DNA from: Kiritimatiellia bacterium
GTDB taxonomy: Bacteria; Verrucomicrobiota; Kiritimatiellia; RFP12; UBA1067
Reading direction: 5' to 3'
DNA length: 17,654 nt
Assembly (NCBI GenBank): GCA_017405115.1
Contig: JAFRBA010000010.1
Location: 1-17,654, forward strand
Shown here: piece by piece, positions 6,120-14,295 of the stretch
Position numbering within the stretch: position 1 is the first letter of the stretch
Layout: every line of letters begins with the position of its first letter
Notes under the pieces: generated by a model
Database searches by the model: none
Told to the model about the DNA's origin: nothing
Seen by the model: only the letters and a program-made list of their open reading frames with translations
Made by a program: the position numbers and the translations under genes

Positions 6120-7652
6120 ATGAAGATAAAAACAATCACATCCGCTCTCTGCCTGCTCGCCATGTCGGCCGCCGCAAATTGCGACGACGTGCTTCCGTTT
6201 CCGAGGGCATACACATCGCTCGGCGGCTTCGCCAAGGCCCCGGAAGTCGTCGAGGCCAGGGACGCGTCCCTGCCGCCCGAAGGATACCGCCTCGAAGTCC
6301 GGCAGGACAGCGCGAGGATTACGGCGGCAGACGACAGGGGCGCGTTCTACGCGCGAGAGACCCTGCGCCAGTTGACGGGTGCCGACGGAAGGGTACCGTG
6401 CTGCCGCGTGTCGGATCATCCGGCGTATCCGTTCCGCTCGATGATGATAGACGAGGGCCGACACTTCTTCGGCAAGGCGTTTGTCCTGAAGACTCTCGAG
6501 CTTATGGCGAGGTACAAGTACAACAAGCTGCACTGGCATCTTACCGAGGACCAGGGATGGCGCATCGCCATCGACCGCTATCCTGAACTCACGAAGATCG
6601 GCGCCACCAGGCTTGAGACGGCAGTGCGCGGACGCTTCACCGGGAAGTACGACGGCACCAGGTACGGTCCGTATTTCTACACGAAGGACGACATCCGCGA
6701 GATCGTCAGGCGGGCGACGGAACTCCGGATCGACATCATACCGGAGATCGAGATGCCGGGCCACTGCCGAAGCGTAATAGCGGCGTACCCGGAGCTCGCG
6801 TGCCCGACGGCCAAGCTCGGCCGCCGCACATGCTGGACCGACTTCGGCATATGCAACGACGTGGTCTGCGCGGCGAACCCCAAGGTGCTCGAGTTCTACA
6901 GGAACGTTATCGACGAGGTGTGCGAGCTGTTTCCCGGCGAATACATCCACACCGGCGGCGACGAGGTCACGGGCGTGCAATGGAGGGCGTGCCCGCTGTG
7001 CACGGCCAAGGCGAAGGAACTTGGCTTCACGGACATAATGAAGCTACAGGGCTGGTTCACGATGCAGATATACGAGTACATAGTCAACGTCAAGCACAGG
7101 AAGATGACGGGATACTGCAGCATCCTCGAGAACGGCACGAAGCTCGACCCGCGGAACATGTACCTCTCGGGCGGCTGCGACAACAGCCATGTATTCTCGG
7201 CGATGCACGGATATCCGACCGTGGTCTCGCCGCTCGAGTACATGTACTGGGACTTCAACCAGGGGCTGGACGATGCGGACAAGGTCTTGTACGCCACCTG
7301 GTGGCCGGGGGCGATAACGCTTTCCAGCGTCTACGGCTTCGACCCGCGGCGCGGCATATACGGCGACGCGAGGAAGAACGTCCTCGGCGGCGAGGCGCAC
7401 AACTGGTCTGAATACTCTTACAGCGTCAAGGAGCTTGAGTGGAAGATGTGGCCGCGTGGCATAGCCCTCGCGCAGGCGCTCTGGAACCCCCAGGACGGAT
7501 ATTCGTTCAAGGAGAGGTTCCTGCCGTCCGTGAAGCGCCACATAGCCGCCCTGCGCGCCGAAGGCGTAAACTGTGCAGGCGCATACGAAGGCTATTCGTG
7601 CGCGACGACCGGCGGCAGGAGCGCGGAGAACCAGGAGCTCAAGCGCGACTGA
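6120..7652 (+). CDS. Exported beta-N-acetylhexosaminidase, glycoside hydrolase family 20
   Basis: The enzyme would remove terminal beta-linked N-acetylhexosamine from glycans outside the cytoplasm. The 510-residue protein has an N-terminal signal peptide (about 1-19; a Cys at 21 does not make a convincing lipobox). A small GH20b-like N-terminal domain is followed by the catalytic barrel from about 103. Family landmarks are HWHLTEDQGWR at 138-148, EIEMPGH at about 209-215, the catalytic pair D281-E282 in HTGGDEV, GGEAHNW at 423-429 and a WPRGIALAQALW segment at 444-455. The Asp and Glu serve in substrate-assisted catalysis in known GH20 enzymes. AGGAG lies a few bases before the ATG. It is the last gene of the FAD/FAD/GH20 set, 30 bp after the second flavoprotein. 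Its 3' end is 9 bp from a convergent gene, with no clear terminator between them. Confidence 0.95.
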   Translation: MKIKTITSALCLLAMSAAANCDDVLPFPRAYTSLGGFAKAPEVVEARDASLPPEGYRLEVRQDSARITAADDRGAFYARETLRQLTGADGRVPCCRVSDHPAYPFRSMMIDEGRHFFGKAFVLKTLELMARYKYNKLHWHLTEDQGWRIAIDRYPELTKIGATRLETAVRGRFTGKYDGTRYGPYFYTKDDIREIVRRATELRIDIIPEIEMPGHCRSVIAAYPELACPTAKLGRRTCWTDFGICNDVVCAANPKVLEFYRNVIDEVCELFPGEYIHTGGDEVTGVQWRACPLCTAKAKELGFTDIMKLQGWFTMQIYEYIVNVKHRKMTGYCSILENGTKLDPRNMYLSGGCDNSHVFSAMHGYPTVVSPLEYMYWDFNQGLDDADKVLYATWWPGAITLSSVYGFDPRRGIYGDARKNVLGGEAHNWSEYSYSVKELEWKMWPRGIALAQALWNPQDGYSFKERFLPSVKRHIAALRAEGVNCAGAYEGYSCATTGGRSAENQELKRD

Positions 7653-7661
7653 AAGCGATGG

Positions 7662-8591
7662 CTACTCGGTAGGGATTCGCCAGGCTCCATTGCCAGGCTT
7701 CTCGACGGGGATCTTGTATGGCTCCGAGGCTGCAGGGGCTTCTTCCTTGGTCTCCGCTTTTTCCTTGGTCTCCGTAGTCTCCGTCGGCGCCTCCTGCTGG
7801 GGTTTCTTTTTTGCAACGGGTTTTGAACGACTGTTCGGCTTGGAAGGGGAGTCGTCTTCGTCTTTGAAGTAGTCTATGGCATCGTCGTCGTCAAGAAGAT
7901 CAAGCACTTCGTCGATTTCGTCGGTCGTATTGGATTTTGGGGGCCGTGTGGCTTTTCTCTCGGCTTGGGGATCGGTCTTCTTCGGGACGGTCTGATAGAG
8001 TTCAGGGTAGTGTTTGCGGCGATACGCCTCAAGCTCCTCCTGGCGCCTACGCTCCTTTTCGGCCGCGGATTTTTGCTTTTCGACGTCGAGAAGGGCCTTT
8101 AGCCTCGCAATCTCGACCTGCTCAGGCGTGGGCCCTTTTGGCTTTGCAGCCTCTGCTGCGGCCTTTGCAGCCTCCTCGGCCTTCTTGTCGCGCTCGGCCA
8201 GGTTCTTCTGCATCTCCTCCAGTTTCGCCGCGAGAGCCTGCAGCGCTCCGTTGTCCGAAGGCTGTGGCGCGGACTGGACAACTACCGGCGCACTTGGCTG
8301 GCGGTTCCGGTCGTTCATGGCAAACTCGACAAGTCGATCGTTGAGCAGCTGGTTCCTCTGGCTAAGCGTCGCAAGCATTACCACAAACACGGCTATTACC
8401 GCGCCAATCAGCAGCGTGAAGAAAATTCCCATCGTGACCAGGCGCTTGCGCGCCTTGGACTGTTCGGCGTCGATATACTGCTGAAAAGCCCGTAGGACGG
8501 GGAAATCGTCCATGCCAGAGTCTTGCGTATAGACGCTGACGGCGTTTCTTGGAATGCCAGGGTTGTCGTCGGCTATTGGATTGTCATTCAT
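7662..8591 (-). CDS. Membrane-anchored coiled-coil protein of unknown function
   Basis: I do not recognise a family. The 309-residue protein has a soluble N-terminus of about 50 residues, one strong transmembrane helix at about 51-76, and then a long charged tail. The tail has an Ala/Lys/Glu-rich coiled-coil-like part (about 113-195), an acidic cluster at about 224-248 with DLLDDDDAIDYF, and a Lys/Pro/Thr/Glu low-complexity end. The basic residues before the helix suggest the N-terminus stays inside and the tail faces the periplasm, but this is inference. It follows the YdjY-like gene by 33 bp on the same strand and is probably the last gene of that transcript. It converges on the GH20 gene. 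No catalytic motif is visible; a scaffold or envelope-linking role is possible. Confidence 0.8.
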   Translation of the reverse strand: MNDNPIADDNPGIPRNAVSVYTQDSGMDDFPVLRAFQQYIDAEQSKARKRLVTMGIFFTLLIGAVIAVFVVMLATLSQRNQLLNDRLVEFAMNDRNRQPSAPVVVQSAPQPSDNGALQALAAKLEEMQKNLAERDKKAEEAAKAAAEAAKPKGPTPEQVEIARLKALLDVEKQKSAAEKERRRQEELEAYRRKHYPELYQTVPKKTDPQAERKATRPPKSNTTDEIDEVLDLLDDDDAIDYFKDEDDSPSKPNSRSKPVAKKKPQQEAPTETTETKEKAETKEEAPAASEPYKIPVEKPGNGAWRIPTE

Positions 8592-8624
8592 TGCCTGTTA
8601 TTCGCTTAATGTGGATTATGTAAA

Positions 8625-9671
8625 CTAGAGACCTTGCCCGCTAAAGACGTACCAGTTTATGATCTGCCCCTTGGGCATCTTGCCGATGCAATCCATTAGG
8701 CGGGACAGCGGAACGTCGGGAGCCGTGAATATGAAACAAGTGTCTGTCTTTGGATGTGCGGACGCTTCGGCATAGGCAATCGCATGCGGAGTAAGCTTTG
8801 GATCATCGCCGGGGACGGACCAGTCCTCTTCAATGAAGACAAGCGTCTCGTCAGACGGAGTGATCCGCAGCTCAAAGGGCTGCACAAGACGCGACAGGCG
8901 GTTTGTCCATTGCAACGAAGGCAGAAACGCCCGGTAGAAAAGACTGTTCGGGGCTAGTCCGTTTACCTTCACACGGGCGGAATCCACCACCTCAAGAGCC
9001 TTTGCCGCCGCCCTTGCCTCTGCGACGGTAAGCTCAGGGGAGAAACCGACGGTGACATCGAGTTCGCTGGCAGCAGACTCGTCCTTTAGACGGGCTATCG
9101 TCGAAGCGGCTTCGCCATGACGAATGGTGACGTCAAGGTGCTTGGGGGCGGAAGCGGAGTCCCATGTAGCGGTAAACTCGACCTTGGTGCCCTTTTTCAG
9201 TTCGACTGCGGCCAAGTGCGCGCCGTATACAATTCCCTGCTCGAAGATCCCGTTGAAGACAACCGGGGACTGGGCTAGGGAATAAAGCGAAAAGAACGAC
9301 GACGGCATGTCGACGTTCGCAATCGGCGTGCCGTCCTTCTGCCGTGTTCCGCCGGTGTAGATAGCGGGTGCCGGGGACAGTCCATCGGGAAGCTTGGTCG
9401 TCACGAATCTCTCCAGAGACGGGCTGAACGAGATCTTGCATCCAACGGGCCAGAGCCGGCAGGTGGCGACGTCCGTTGCCTTGCCTCTTGGAAGACCGGC
9501 ATCCTCAAGACGCCTGCACAGCGCGCCGATCGGCTCGTCAAGCACGAACATCGCCTCGTAGTCACGGTCGGAATCCCGTCCGACGAACACGAACTCCAGG
9601 GCAGTCCCCTTCCCTACGCCGGTGGCGCTGGCGGTGAAAGTGAGAGCGGCGGCAAAAAGCAATGCGCTCAT
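8625..9671 (-). CDS. Exported protein of unknown function, YdjY-like N-terminal region
   Basis: The 348-residue product starts with a hydrophobic Ala-rich leader (about 1-17) that looks like a Sec signal peptide but lacks the usual positive charge near its start. Residues about 24-95 (EFVFVGRDSDRDYEAMFVLD, then a Cys-containing stretch with WPVGCKISF) recall YdjY-type domains seen in planctomycete and verrucomicrobial proteins; this is a weak resemblance from memory. The rest has no motif I know. The start ATG overlaps the aminotransferase stop as ATGA, so the two are probably translationally coupled, and I used that overlap to accept this start. The membrane-anchored coiled-coil gene follows 33 bp downstream. 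Confidence 0.75.
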   Translation of the reverse strand: MSALLFAAALTFTASATGVGKGTALEFVFVGRDSDRDYEAMFVLDEPIGALCRRLEDAGLPRGKATDVATCRLWPVGCKISFSPSLERFVTTKLPDGLSPAPAIYTGGTRQKDGTPIANVDMPSSFFSLYSLAQSPVVFNGIFEQGIVYGAHLAAVELKKGTKVEFTATWDSASAPKHLDVTIRHGEAASTIARLKDESAASELDVTVGFSPELTVAEARAAAKALEVVDSARVKVNGLAPNSLFYRAFLPSLQWTNRLSRLVQPFELRITPSDETLVFIEEDWSVPGDDPKLTPHAIAYAEASAHPKTDTCFIFTAPDVPLSRLMDCIGKMPKGQIINWYVFSGQGL

Positions 9672-10861
9672 TTGCGGAACGACTCCATTACGCGGCGGAA
9701 GCCGTCTGCGCTTCTGGCAATAATTTCTTCGTCGACGCTGCAGCTAAGGCGGACATACCCTGAGAAGCCGAAGCCGGAGCCAGGGACGACCAGGATGCGC
9801 TCTTGCAGAAGCGCGTCAACGAAGACGGCGTCGTCGGGAACCGGGCTCTTGGCGAAGAAGTAGAAAGCCCCCTTCGGCATCTCGAATTCGACGCCTGCGT
9901 CGCTGAGGACCTTCGCCATGAGCTTCCTGCGGCGGTCGTAGACGTCGAGGTCCACCGTGGTGTCCGAGAGCACGGATGCGAGTCGCTGTCCGATGACCGG
10001 GGCGTTGACGAAGCCCAGCGTGCGGTTGGCTATGGTGACTGCGGCCATGAGCGTCGACTGGTCCGGCATCTGCGGGTGGGCGACGAAGTATCCGATGCGT
10101 TCGCCCGCAAGGGAAAGCGACTTTGAAAACGATCCCAGCACGCATGCATAGCGGGAGAGAGGAAGTGCAGGCGGGACCTCCGCGCCGTCGTAGGCAAAGG
10201 CCCTGTAGGGTTCGTCGAAGAGCATGAAAAGAGGACGCTCTCTGTCGGCGTTGACCTTTTCGACGACTGCGGCCAGCGCCTGCAAGTCTTCCTTTGAGTA
10301 TATGCAGCCCGTGGGGTTGTTCGGCGAATTGATGATGATGGCGCGCGTCTTCGGGGTGATTGCGCGAGAGATTGCGTCAACGTCCGGACGGAACGTCGGG
10401 GGAATGGACGGAACAGGCCGCAGGACACCTCCGAAGTGTCCGCAATATGCCCCATACTCGACGAAATACGGCGCAGGCGTGATCACTTCGTCGCCAGGCT
10501 CGACAACCACTCGGAAGAACGTCACAAGCGCACCCGCTGCGCCTACGGTCATGACGACGTCTCCGGCCGTCAGCGGGGTCTGCTGCTGTAGGCTGAGCAT
10601 GGCGGCCATCTTCTCGCGAACTTCGGGGATGCCGGCGTTCGGACAGTATCCAAGGCCGAGAGGCCTCACGGCTTCTGAGGCGATGCGCTCGAGCGCGGCC
10701 TTTGCGGACGCAGGCGGCGGCACGTCGGGATTGCCGAGCGAGAAGTCGCACACTGCCTTCGCCCCGTACTGCCGCTTGAGCTCCAAGCCCTTCTCGAACA
10801 TCTTGCGGATGAAACTCGAGTTCGCAATGGACTCGCGCATCTGGTTCGTGACTGTCTGCAT
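9668..10861 (-). CDS. PLP-dependent class I/II aminotransferase
   Basis: The enzyme would move an amino group between an amino acid and a 2-oxo acid with pyridoxal phosphate in the cytoplasm. The 397-residue length is typical for fold type I aminotransferases. Visible landmarks are the substrate-loop segment FSLGNPD (40-46), SPNNPTG (179-185), the PLP-ring Asp216 in LFDEPYR, the Schiff-base Lys247 in SFSKSLSLAGERIGY and the carboxylate-binding Arg371 in YVRLSC. These match AspC/AlaA-like enzymes, but substrate preference cannot be read from the sequence. ATG 10861 follows a G-rich ribosome site in GGGAAGGGG. The kinase-like gene ends 22 bp upstream and the next gene overlaps its stop by ATGA. 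Why an aminotransferase sits among membrane and export genes is not clear. Confidence 0.94.
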   Translation of the reverse strand: MQTVTNQMRESIANSSFIRKMFEKGLELKRQYGAKAVCDFSLGNPDVPPPASAKAALERIASEAVRPLGLGYCPNAGIPEVREKMAAMLSLQQQTPLTAGDVVMTVGAAGALVTFFRVVVEPGDEVITPAPYFVEYGAYCGHFGGVLRPVPSIPPTFRPDVDAISRAITPKTRAIIINSPNNPTGCIYSKEDLQALAAVVEKVNADRERPLFMLFDEPYRAFAYDGAEVPPALPLSRYACVLGSFSKSLSLAGERIGYFVAHPQMPDQSTLMAAVTIANRTLGFVNAPVIGQRLASVLSDTTVDLDVYDRRRKLMAKVLSDAGVEFEMPKGAFYFFAKSPVPDDAVFVDALLQERILVVPGSGFGFSGYVRLSCSVDEEIIARSADGFRRVMESFRK

Positions 10862-10883
10862 GAAAGGCCCCTTCCCTGTGCCG

Positions 10884-13490
10884 TTAGTCGTCGGAGCTGG
10901 ATTCCTCGAACTTGATGTCCGGGAACATCTCCTGCACAGTCTTTGCGTAATCGGGGAATTCCTTGACCACGGTCTTCGCGAGCGATTCGGACTTCTCGAT
11001 GGCGCCGTTTACCTCGGAACAGACTAGCTTCATCGTGAGCGCAGAGCCAGTCATGGCGTCCGCCCAGTCGCGGAGGCTGAGCCTGTGCTTAGCCTCGGCG
11101 TTGCGCGCATTGACGATGAACTTGTTCATTATCTCGTTGAGGTTGCCTGGATAGGCGCTGTAGAACTTCTGCCATGGGATCTTCGCCTTGGACTTGTCGC
11201 CGCGGGCGAGCTGGATTTCCTTGTCGTTAACGCTCGTGACCTTGGCGCCCTTTAGCTTGCCCTTGAAGACGTGTCCCGGGAGGTTCTTTATGAAGATGTC
11301 CTGCACTTTCTTCATGTTGTTCACTTTCCTGATCTCGAGGTCTGCCGCCAACTGCCCTTCCGGCGTCGTGAGCTCGCCCTTCAGCGTCTCCATCTGACGT
11401 ATCGCGCTCTTCCAGTCAAGCTGGCGCAGGCAGCCTTGCGCGGTTATCATCTCGAACTTGTCCGCGGCGGCCTTCGACTCGGCTTCGACTTTCGCCTTCT
11501 TCTCGGCGGCGAGCTTCTCCTGCCGCTCCTTCTCGGCCGCTGCGGCGGCCTCTGCCTTCGCCTTGCGGTCTGCCTCGAGCTTCTCTATGCGAAGTCGCTT
11601 GGTCGTCTGCTGGACGGTGGTTTCGCCCTTTGACTTGATGAAGGATATCCCCTTCCGGACGTCTTCGACCTCCTTGGATCCCTTGACCTCCTCCAGCATG
11701 GTGACGAGCACGCGGGAAAGTTCGGCGAGCTTGTCGACCACCTCTTTCGTCTGGTCGACAAGCGAGTCGGCCTCGGCACCCTTCTCGAGTATCTTGCGGA
11801 CTGAATGGCGTATGCGTATTGCGCTGGCCTGACAGCCGTATGCACGGTTCCAGAGCTCGTTCATCGTGATGACGGTCTGGGACGGAGCGGCGGCCTCGGG
11901 CGCCTTCTCCTCTGCCGGAGCGTCCTTCTTCTCCTTGTCGCCGGCAGCATCTTCCTTCTTGCCGTCCTTGGCCTTGGCGCCTTTGGCGTCCTTCGCGTCC
12001 GCCTTGGCTGCGGCCGGAGGCTGGTTCGTGGGAGACGCCGCCGCGGCCGGCGGGGCATTTGTGTCAGCAGCCGGCGCTGCGGCGGCAGGCGGCACGGGGT
12101 TCGTGGCCGCGATGGCGTCCAGTAGCTCCTTGGACGGTCCCGGCTTTAGCAGCGCGGCCTCTTCGGGCGGAAGTATCTTCGACAGCTCGGCGGTGGGCTT
12201 CTGCACTTCGTCGATCGCCTTCTGCGCGAACGCGTCGAACTCGTCCGCAAACTTCGTCGCGCTCGCGAGAGTGTCGCGGATGGCGCTGCGGGCCTTTTCT
12301 ATGCCGCCCACGATCTGCTCCTGGTGCTCCTTGTCGCGCGCTTTCTTGTCCGCAACCTGATACCACACGAGGCCGCCGACGACTGCGCCTATGAGGACTA
12401 TGACGCCGACAACGACGCCGATCACCTTGGCGGCCAGGTTGCCGCCGCCCTCCTCGTCGTCCTCGTCATCGGAGTCGGGCTTCCTGTCCTTCGCCTCGTC
12501 CGTCGGTTCGTCGCCGTCGAGAGTCTTGTTGATTGACGGCCTTGTGGCTCCCGGCCGCATCATCGCGCGCCGGCGCATCATGGTCCTGCGGCCCGTGGCG
12601 GTTGTCGTCGAAGGCTTCTGCGATCCGTTCACGGCGGGCCGGGGCTCCTTGCGGGTCAGACCTGTCGTCAGAACCTCCTTGAAGGCCTCGAGCAACGCCT
12701 CGAAGCTGGGATAGCGGTCCTCCTTCTTGAAGGCCAGCATCTTCATCACGAGGTCGTCGATGGCGGGCGTGATCTCGGGGCGGAGCTCGCTTGGCTTCTT
12801 CGGGGCGCCTTCGAAACGGCGTTTCACCACGGCTATCGAGTCGTCGCCCTCGAACGGCGCAACGCCCGTAAGAGCGTGGTAGAGGGTGCCGCCCAGAGAG
12901 TACATGTCCGCACGGAAGTCGATTGGCTCCTTCTTGACCTTCTCCGGGGATATGTAGTAGGGAGTGCCCCAGATTTCGTTCGTGTCCTTCTGCATCGCCG
13001 CGAGGCCGAAGTCGACGAGCTTCGCGTTCCCGTTGGCGTCCAGGAGGATGGTCTCGGGCTTCACGTCGCCAGGCACGCAGCCCTGGTCGGAGGCGCACTG
13101 CAGGGCCTGTGCGACCTGCTGGCAGATTTTTATGACGCGCGGAATGTCTGCCTTCCCCGGGTTGGCGGTCATGATCGAATAGAGCGACCCGCCGGAGGCG
13201 AGCTCCATCGCTATGTACGGCATGCCGTCGCATATGCCGTAGGAATAGACCTGCGCGATGTTGGGGTGTATGAGGCGCGCGACCGACTGCGCCTCGCGCT
13301 TGAACTTCTCGACGAAGTCAGAGTCGTTGCCGAGCTCCTTGAGCATGACCTTGACGGCGACGGGGCGGTCGAGCATCTTGTCGCGCCCCATGTAGACTCC
13401 GCCCATGCCTCCGGATCCGAGCTCGCGCTCGAGAAGGAAGTTCCCGTTCTCGCCGAAAATCCCCGGCGTCTTGATCAGCTGTTCGCTCAT
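10884..13490 (-). CDS. Transmembrane Ser/Thr protein kinase-like protein with degenerate catalytic loop
   Basis: The 868-residue protein has an N-terminal Hanks-type kinase domain (about 18-275). Retained are the Gly-rich loop GSGGMGGVY (25-33), VAVK with Lys47, a likely helix-C Glu66, DFG at 160-162 and SPE at 181-183. The catalytic loop is unusual: where HRDxKPEN is expected it reads PGDVKPET, so Asp142 and Lys144 remain but the His-Arg and the metal-binding Asn are lost. A basic, Met/Arg-rich juxtamembrane stretch precedes a single membrane helix at about 355-378. The outer part has a Pro/Ala/Lys low-complexity segment (about 464-540), coiled coil (about 620-680) and an unrecognised C-terminus. 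I chose ATG 13490 because GGAGG lies 8 bases upstream, MSEQ leads into the kinase fold, and it overlaps the lepB stop as ATGA; a longer open frame back to 13892 only reads through lepB. It may be an active non-RD-type kinase or a pseudokinase. Confidence 0.9.
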   Translation of the reverse strand: MSEQLIKTPGIFGENGNFLLERELGSGGMGGVYMGRDKMLDRPVAVKVMLKELGNDSDFVEKFKREAQSVARLIHPNIAQVYSYGICDGMPYIAMELASGGSLYSIMTANPGKADIPRVIKICQQVAQALQCASDQGCVPGDVKPETILLDANGNAKLVDFGLAAMQKDTNEIWGTPYYISPEKVKKEPIDFRADMYSLGGTLYHALTGVAPFEGDDSIAVVKRRFEGAPKKPSELRPEITPAIDDLVMKMLAFKKEDRYPSFEALLEAFKEVLTTGLTRKEPRPAVNGSQKPSTTTATGRRTMMRRRAMMRPGATRPSINKTLDGDEPTDEAKDRKPDSDDEDDEEGGGNLAAKVIGVVVGVIVLIGAVVGGLVWYQVADKKARDKEHQEQIVGGIEKARSAIRDTLASATKFADEFDAFAQKAIDEVQKPTAELSKILPPEEAALLKPGPSKELLDAIAATNPVPPAAAAPAADTNAPPAAAASPTNQPPAAAKADAKDAKGAKAKDGKKEDAAGDKEKKDAPAEEKAPEAAAPSQTVITMNELWNRAYGCQASAIRIRHSVRKILEKGAEADSLVDQTKEVVDKLAELSRVLVTMLEEVKGSKEVEDVRKGISFIKSKGETTVQQTTKRLRIEKLEADRKAKAEAAAAAEKERQEKLAAEKKAKVEAESKAAADKFEMITAQGCLRQLDWKSAIRQMETLKGELTTPEGQLAADLEIRKVNNMKKVQDIFIKNLPGHVFKGKLKGAKVTSVNDKEIQLARGDKSKAKIPWQKFYSAYPGNLNEIMNKFIVNARNAEAKHRLSLRDWADAMTGSALTMKLVCSEVNGAIEKSESLAKTVVKEFPDYAKTVQEMFPDIKFEESSSDD

Positions 13491-14233
13491 CGTATGATCC
13501 TCCATCCACTGAATGGCCAAAAGACGACAGACGCGCAACCCCTGAGGTTCTGGCGGGGCACCGGGCCCCAGTATCTGCTGTCGAAGCTGTTGTTGAAGTT
13601 GTCGCCGCACGCGAAGTACTCGCCATCGCCCATCGTAACCGATTCCGGACGGCCCTGGACAGGGTGCTCCAGGGCGTACGTCTCGCCTGGCCGGGCCTTC
13701 ATGCGCTTGATGTAGTGGGTGCCCTGCGGCAGCTGGCTTATGCCGGTCGTCGAGAATATCATGACTTCGCCGTTCTGCGGCTTGACGAAGTTCCACTTCC
13801 AGCGGTTGACGAAGATGAAGTCGCCCGTCGTTATCGCGCCCTTCCAGAGCGTGTCGCCGCGATGCACGAACTGGCCGTGGATCGCCCTGCACGCGTCGGT
13901 CGGCAGCGACCAGGTCTCAGGCGAAGTCCCTATGCCTACGGTCGCGAAGCCGTCGTTGCGCGGGATGCAGCGTATCTGCCCGGAGACAGGGGCCTTCCAG
14001 TCGACGACGCGCGATCCCGTCCACGCCCACTTGAGGATCGACAAAGGAAAGACGTCCCAGGCGCCCTTCTCGACGCCGGCCTGCGTGTGGTACCCCCACA
14101 GAGTCTCCTGCATGGAGCCTGTCGGTATCTTGAACGGCTCGTAGAAATAAGCCCTGAACGCCATCGCGACCGAGATCGCGACGACGAGCGTGTCCAGCCA
14201 CTCTTTCCCGTAGTCTTGAAACGTCTTCTTCAC
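13487..14233 (-). CDS. lepB: Signal peptidase I
   Basis: LepB cuts signal peptides from exported proteins at the outer face of the inner membrane. The 248-residue protein has an N-terminal membrane segment (about 13-31), the serine box PTGSMQET with nucleophile Ser40, the lysine box YIKRMKARPGE with general base Lys176, and the conserved GDNFNNSFDSRYWGPVP box (210-226). The distance from Ser40 to Lys176 is 136 residues, clearly longer than in E. coli or Bacillus, and about 80 residues of unfamiliar sequence (about 45-130) are inserted right after the serine box. The start is GTG 14233, the last unit of a GTG heptamer array filling the space after guaB; no good ribosome site is visible. GTG at 14254 is in frame but is followed at once by TAA. 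The stop overlaps the kinase start as ATGA. Confidence 0.93.
   Translation of the reverse strand: MKKTFQDYGKEWLDTLVVAISVAMAFRAYFYEPFKIPTGSMQETLWGYHTQAGVEKGAWDVFPLSILKWAWTGSRVVDWKAPVSGQIRCIPRNDGFATVGIGTSPETWSLPTDACRAIHGQFVHRGDTLWKGAITTGDFIFVNRWKWNFVKPQNGEVMIFSTTGISQLPQGTHYIKRMKARPGETYALEHPVQGRPESVTMGDGEYFACGDNFNNSFDSRYWGPVPRQNLRGCASVVFWPFSGWRIIR
13499..13503 (-). promoter_or_regulatory. Ribosome binding site for the kinase-like gene
   Basis: GGAGG on the minus strand lies 8 bases before ATG 13490 and within the last codons of lepB. It fixes the kinase start at the ATGA overlap rather than at the much longer upstream frame. Confidence 0.75.
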
Positions 14234-14289
14234 ATTACACTTTCCACTTTACACTTTGCACCATGCACCTCGCACCATGCACTTCTCAC
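14227..14289 (-). repeat. Tandem heptamer array, GTGNNNN x 9, before and into lepB
   Basis: Read on the minus strand, nine consecutive 7-base units each begin with GTG: GTGAGAA, GTGCATG, GTGCGAG, GTGCATG, GTGCAAA, GTGTAAA, GTGGAAA, GTGTAAT and GTGAAGA. The last unit contains the lepB start codon. The array fills almost all of the 62 bp between the guaB stop and lepB. Gain or loss of units would change the leader length before lepB. Its function is unknown. Confidence 0.85.
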
Positions 14290-14295
14290 TTCCCC

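Noticed and set aside
13491..13892. N-terminal extension of the kinase-like gene
   Set aside because: The extra codons only read lepB in another frame. GGAGG before ATG 13490 and the ATGA overlap mark the true start.
14227..14289. CRISPR array
   Set aside because: Units are only 7 bases long with no spacers of the usual size and no cas genes.
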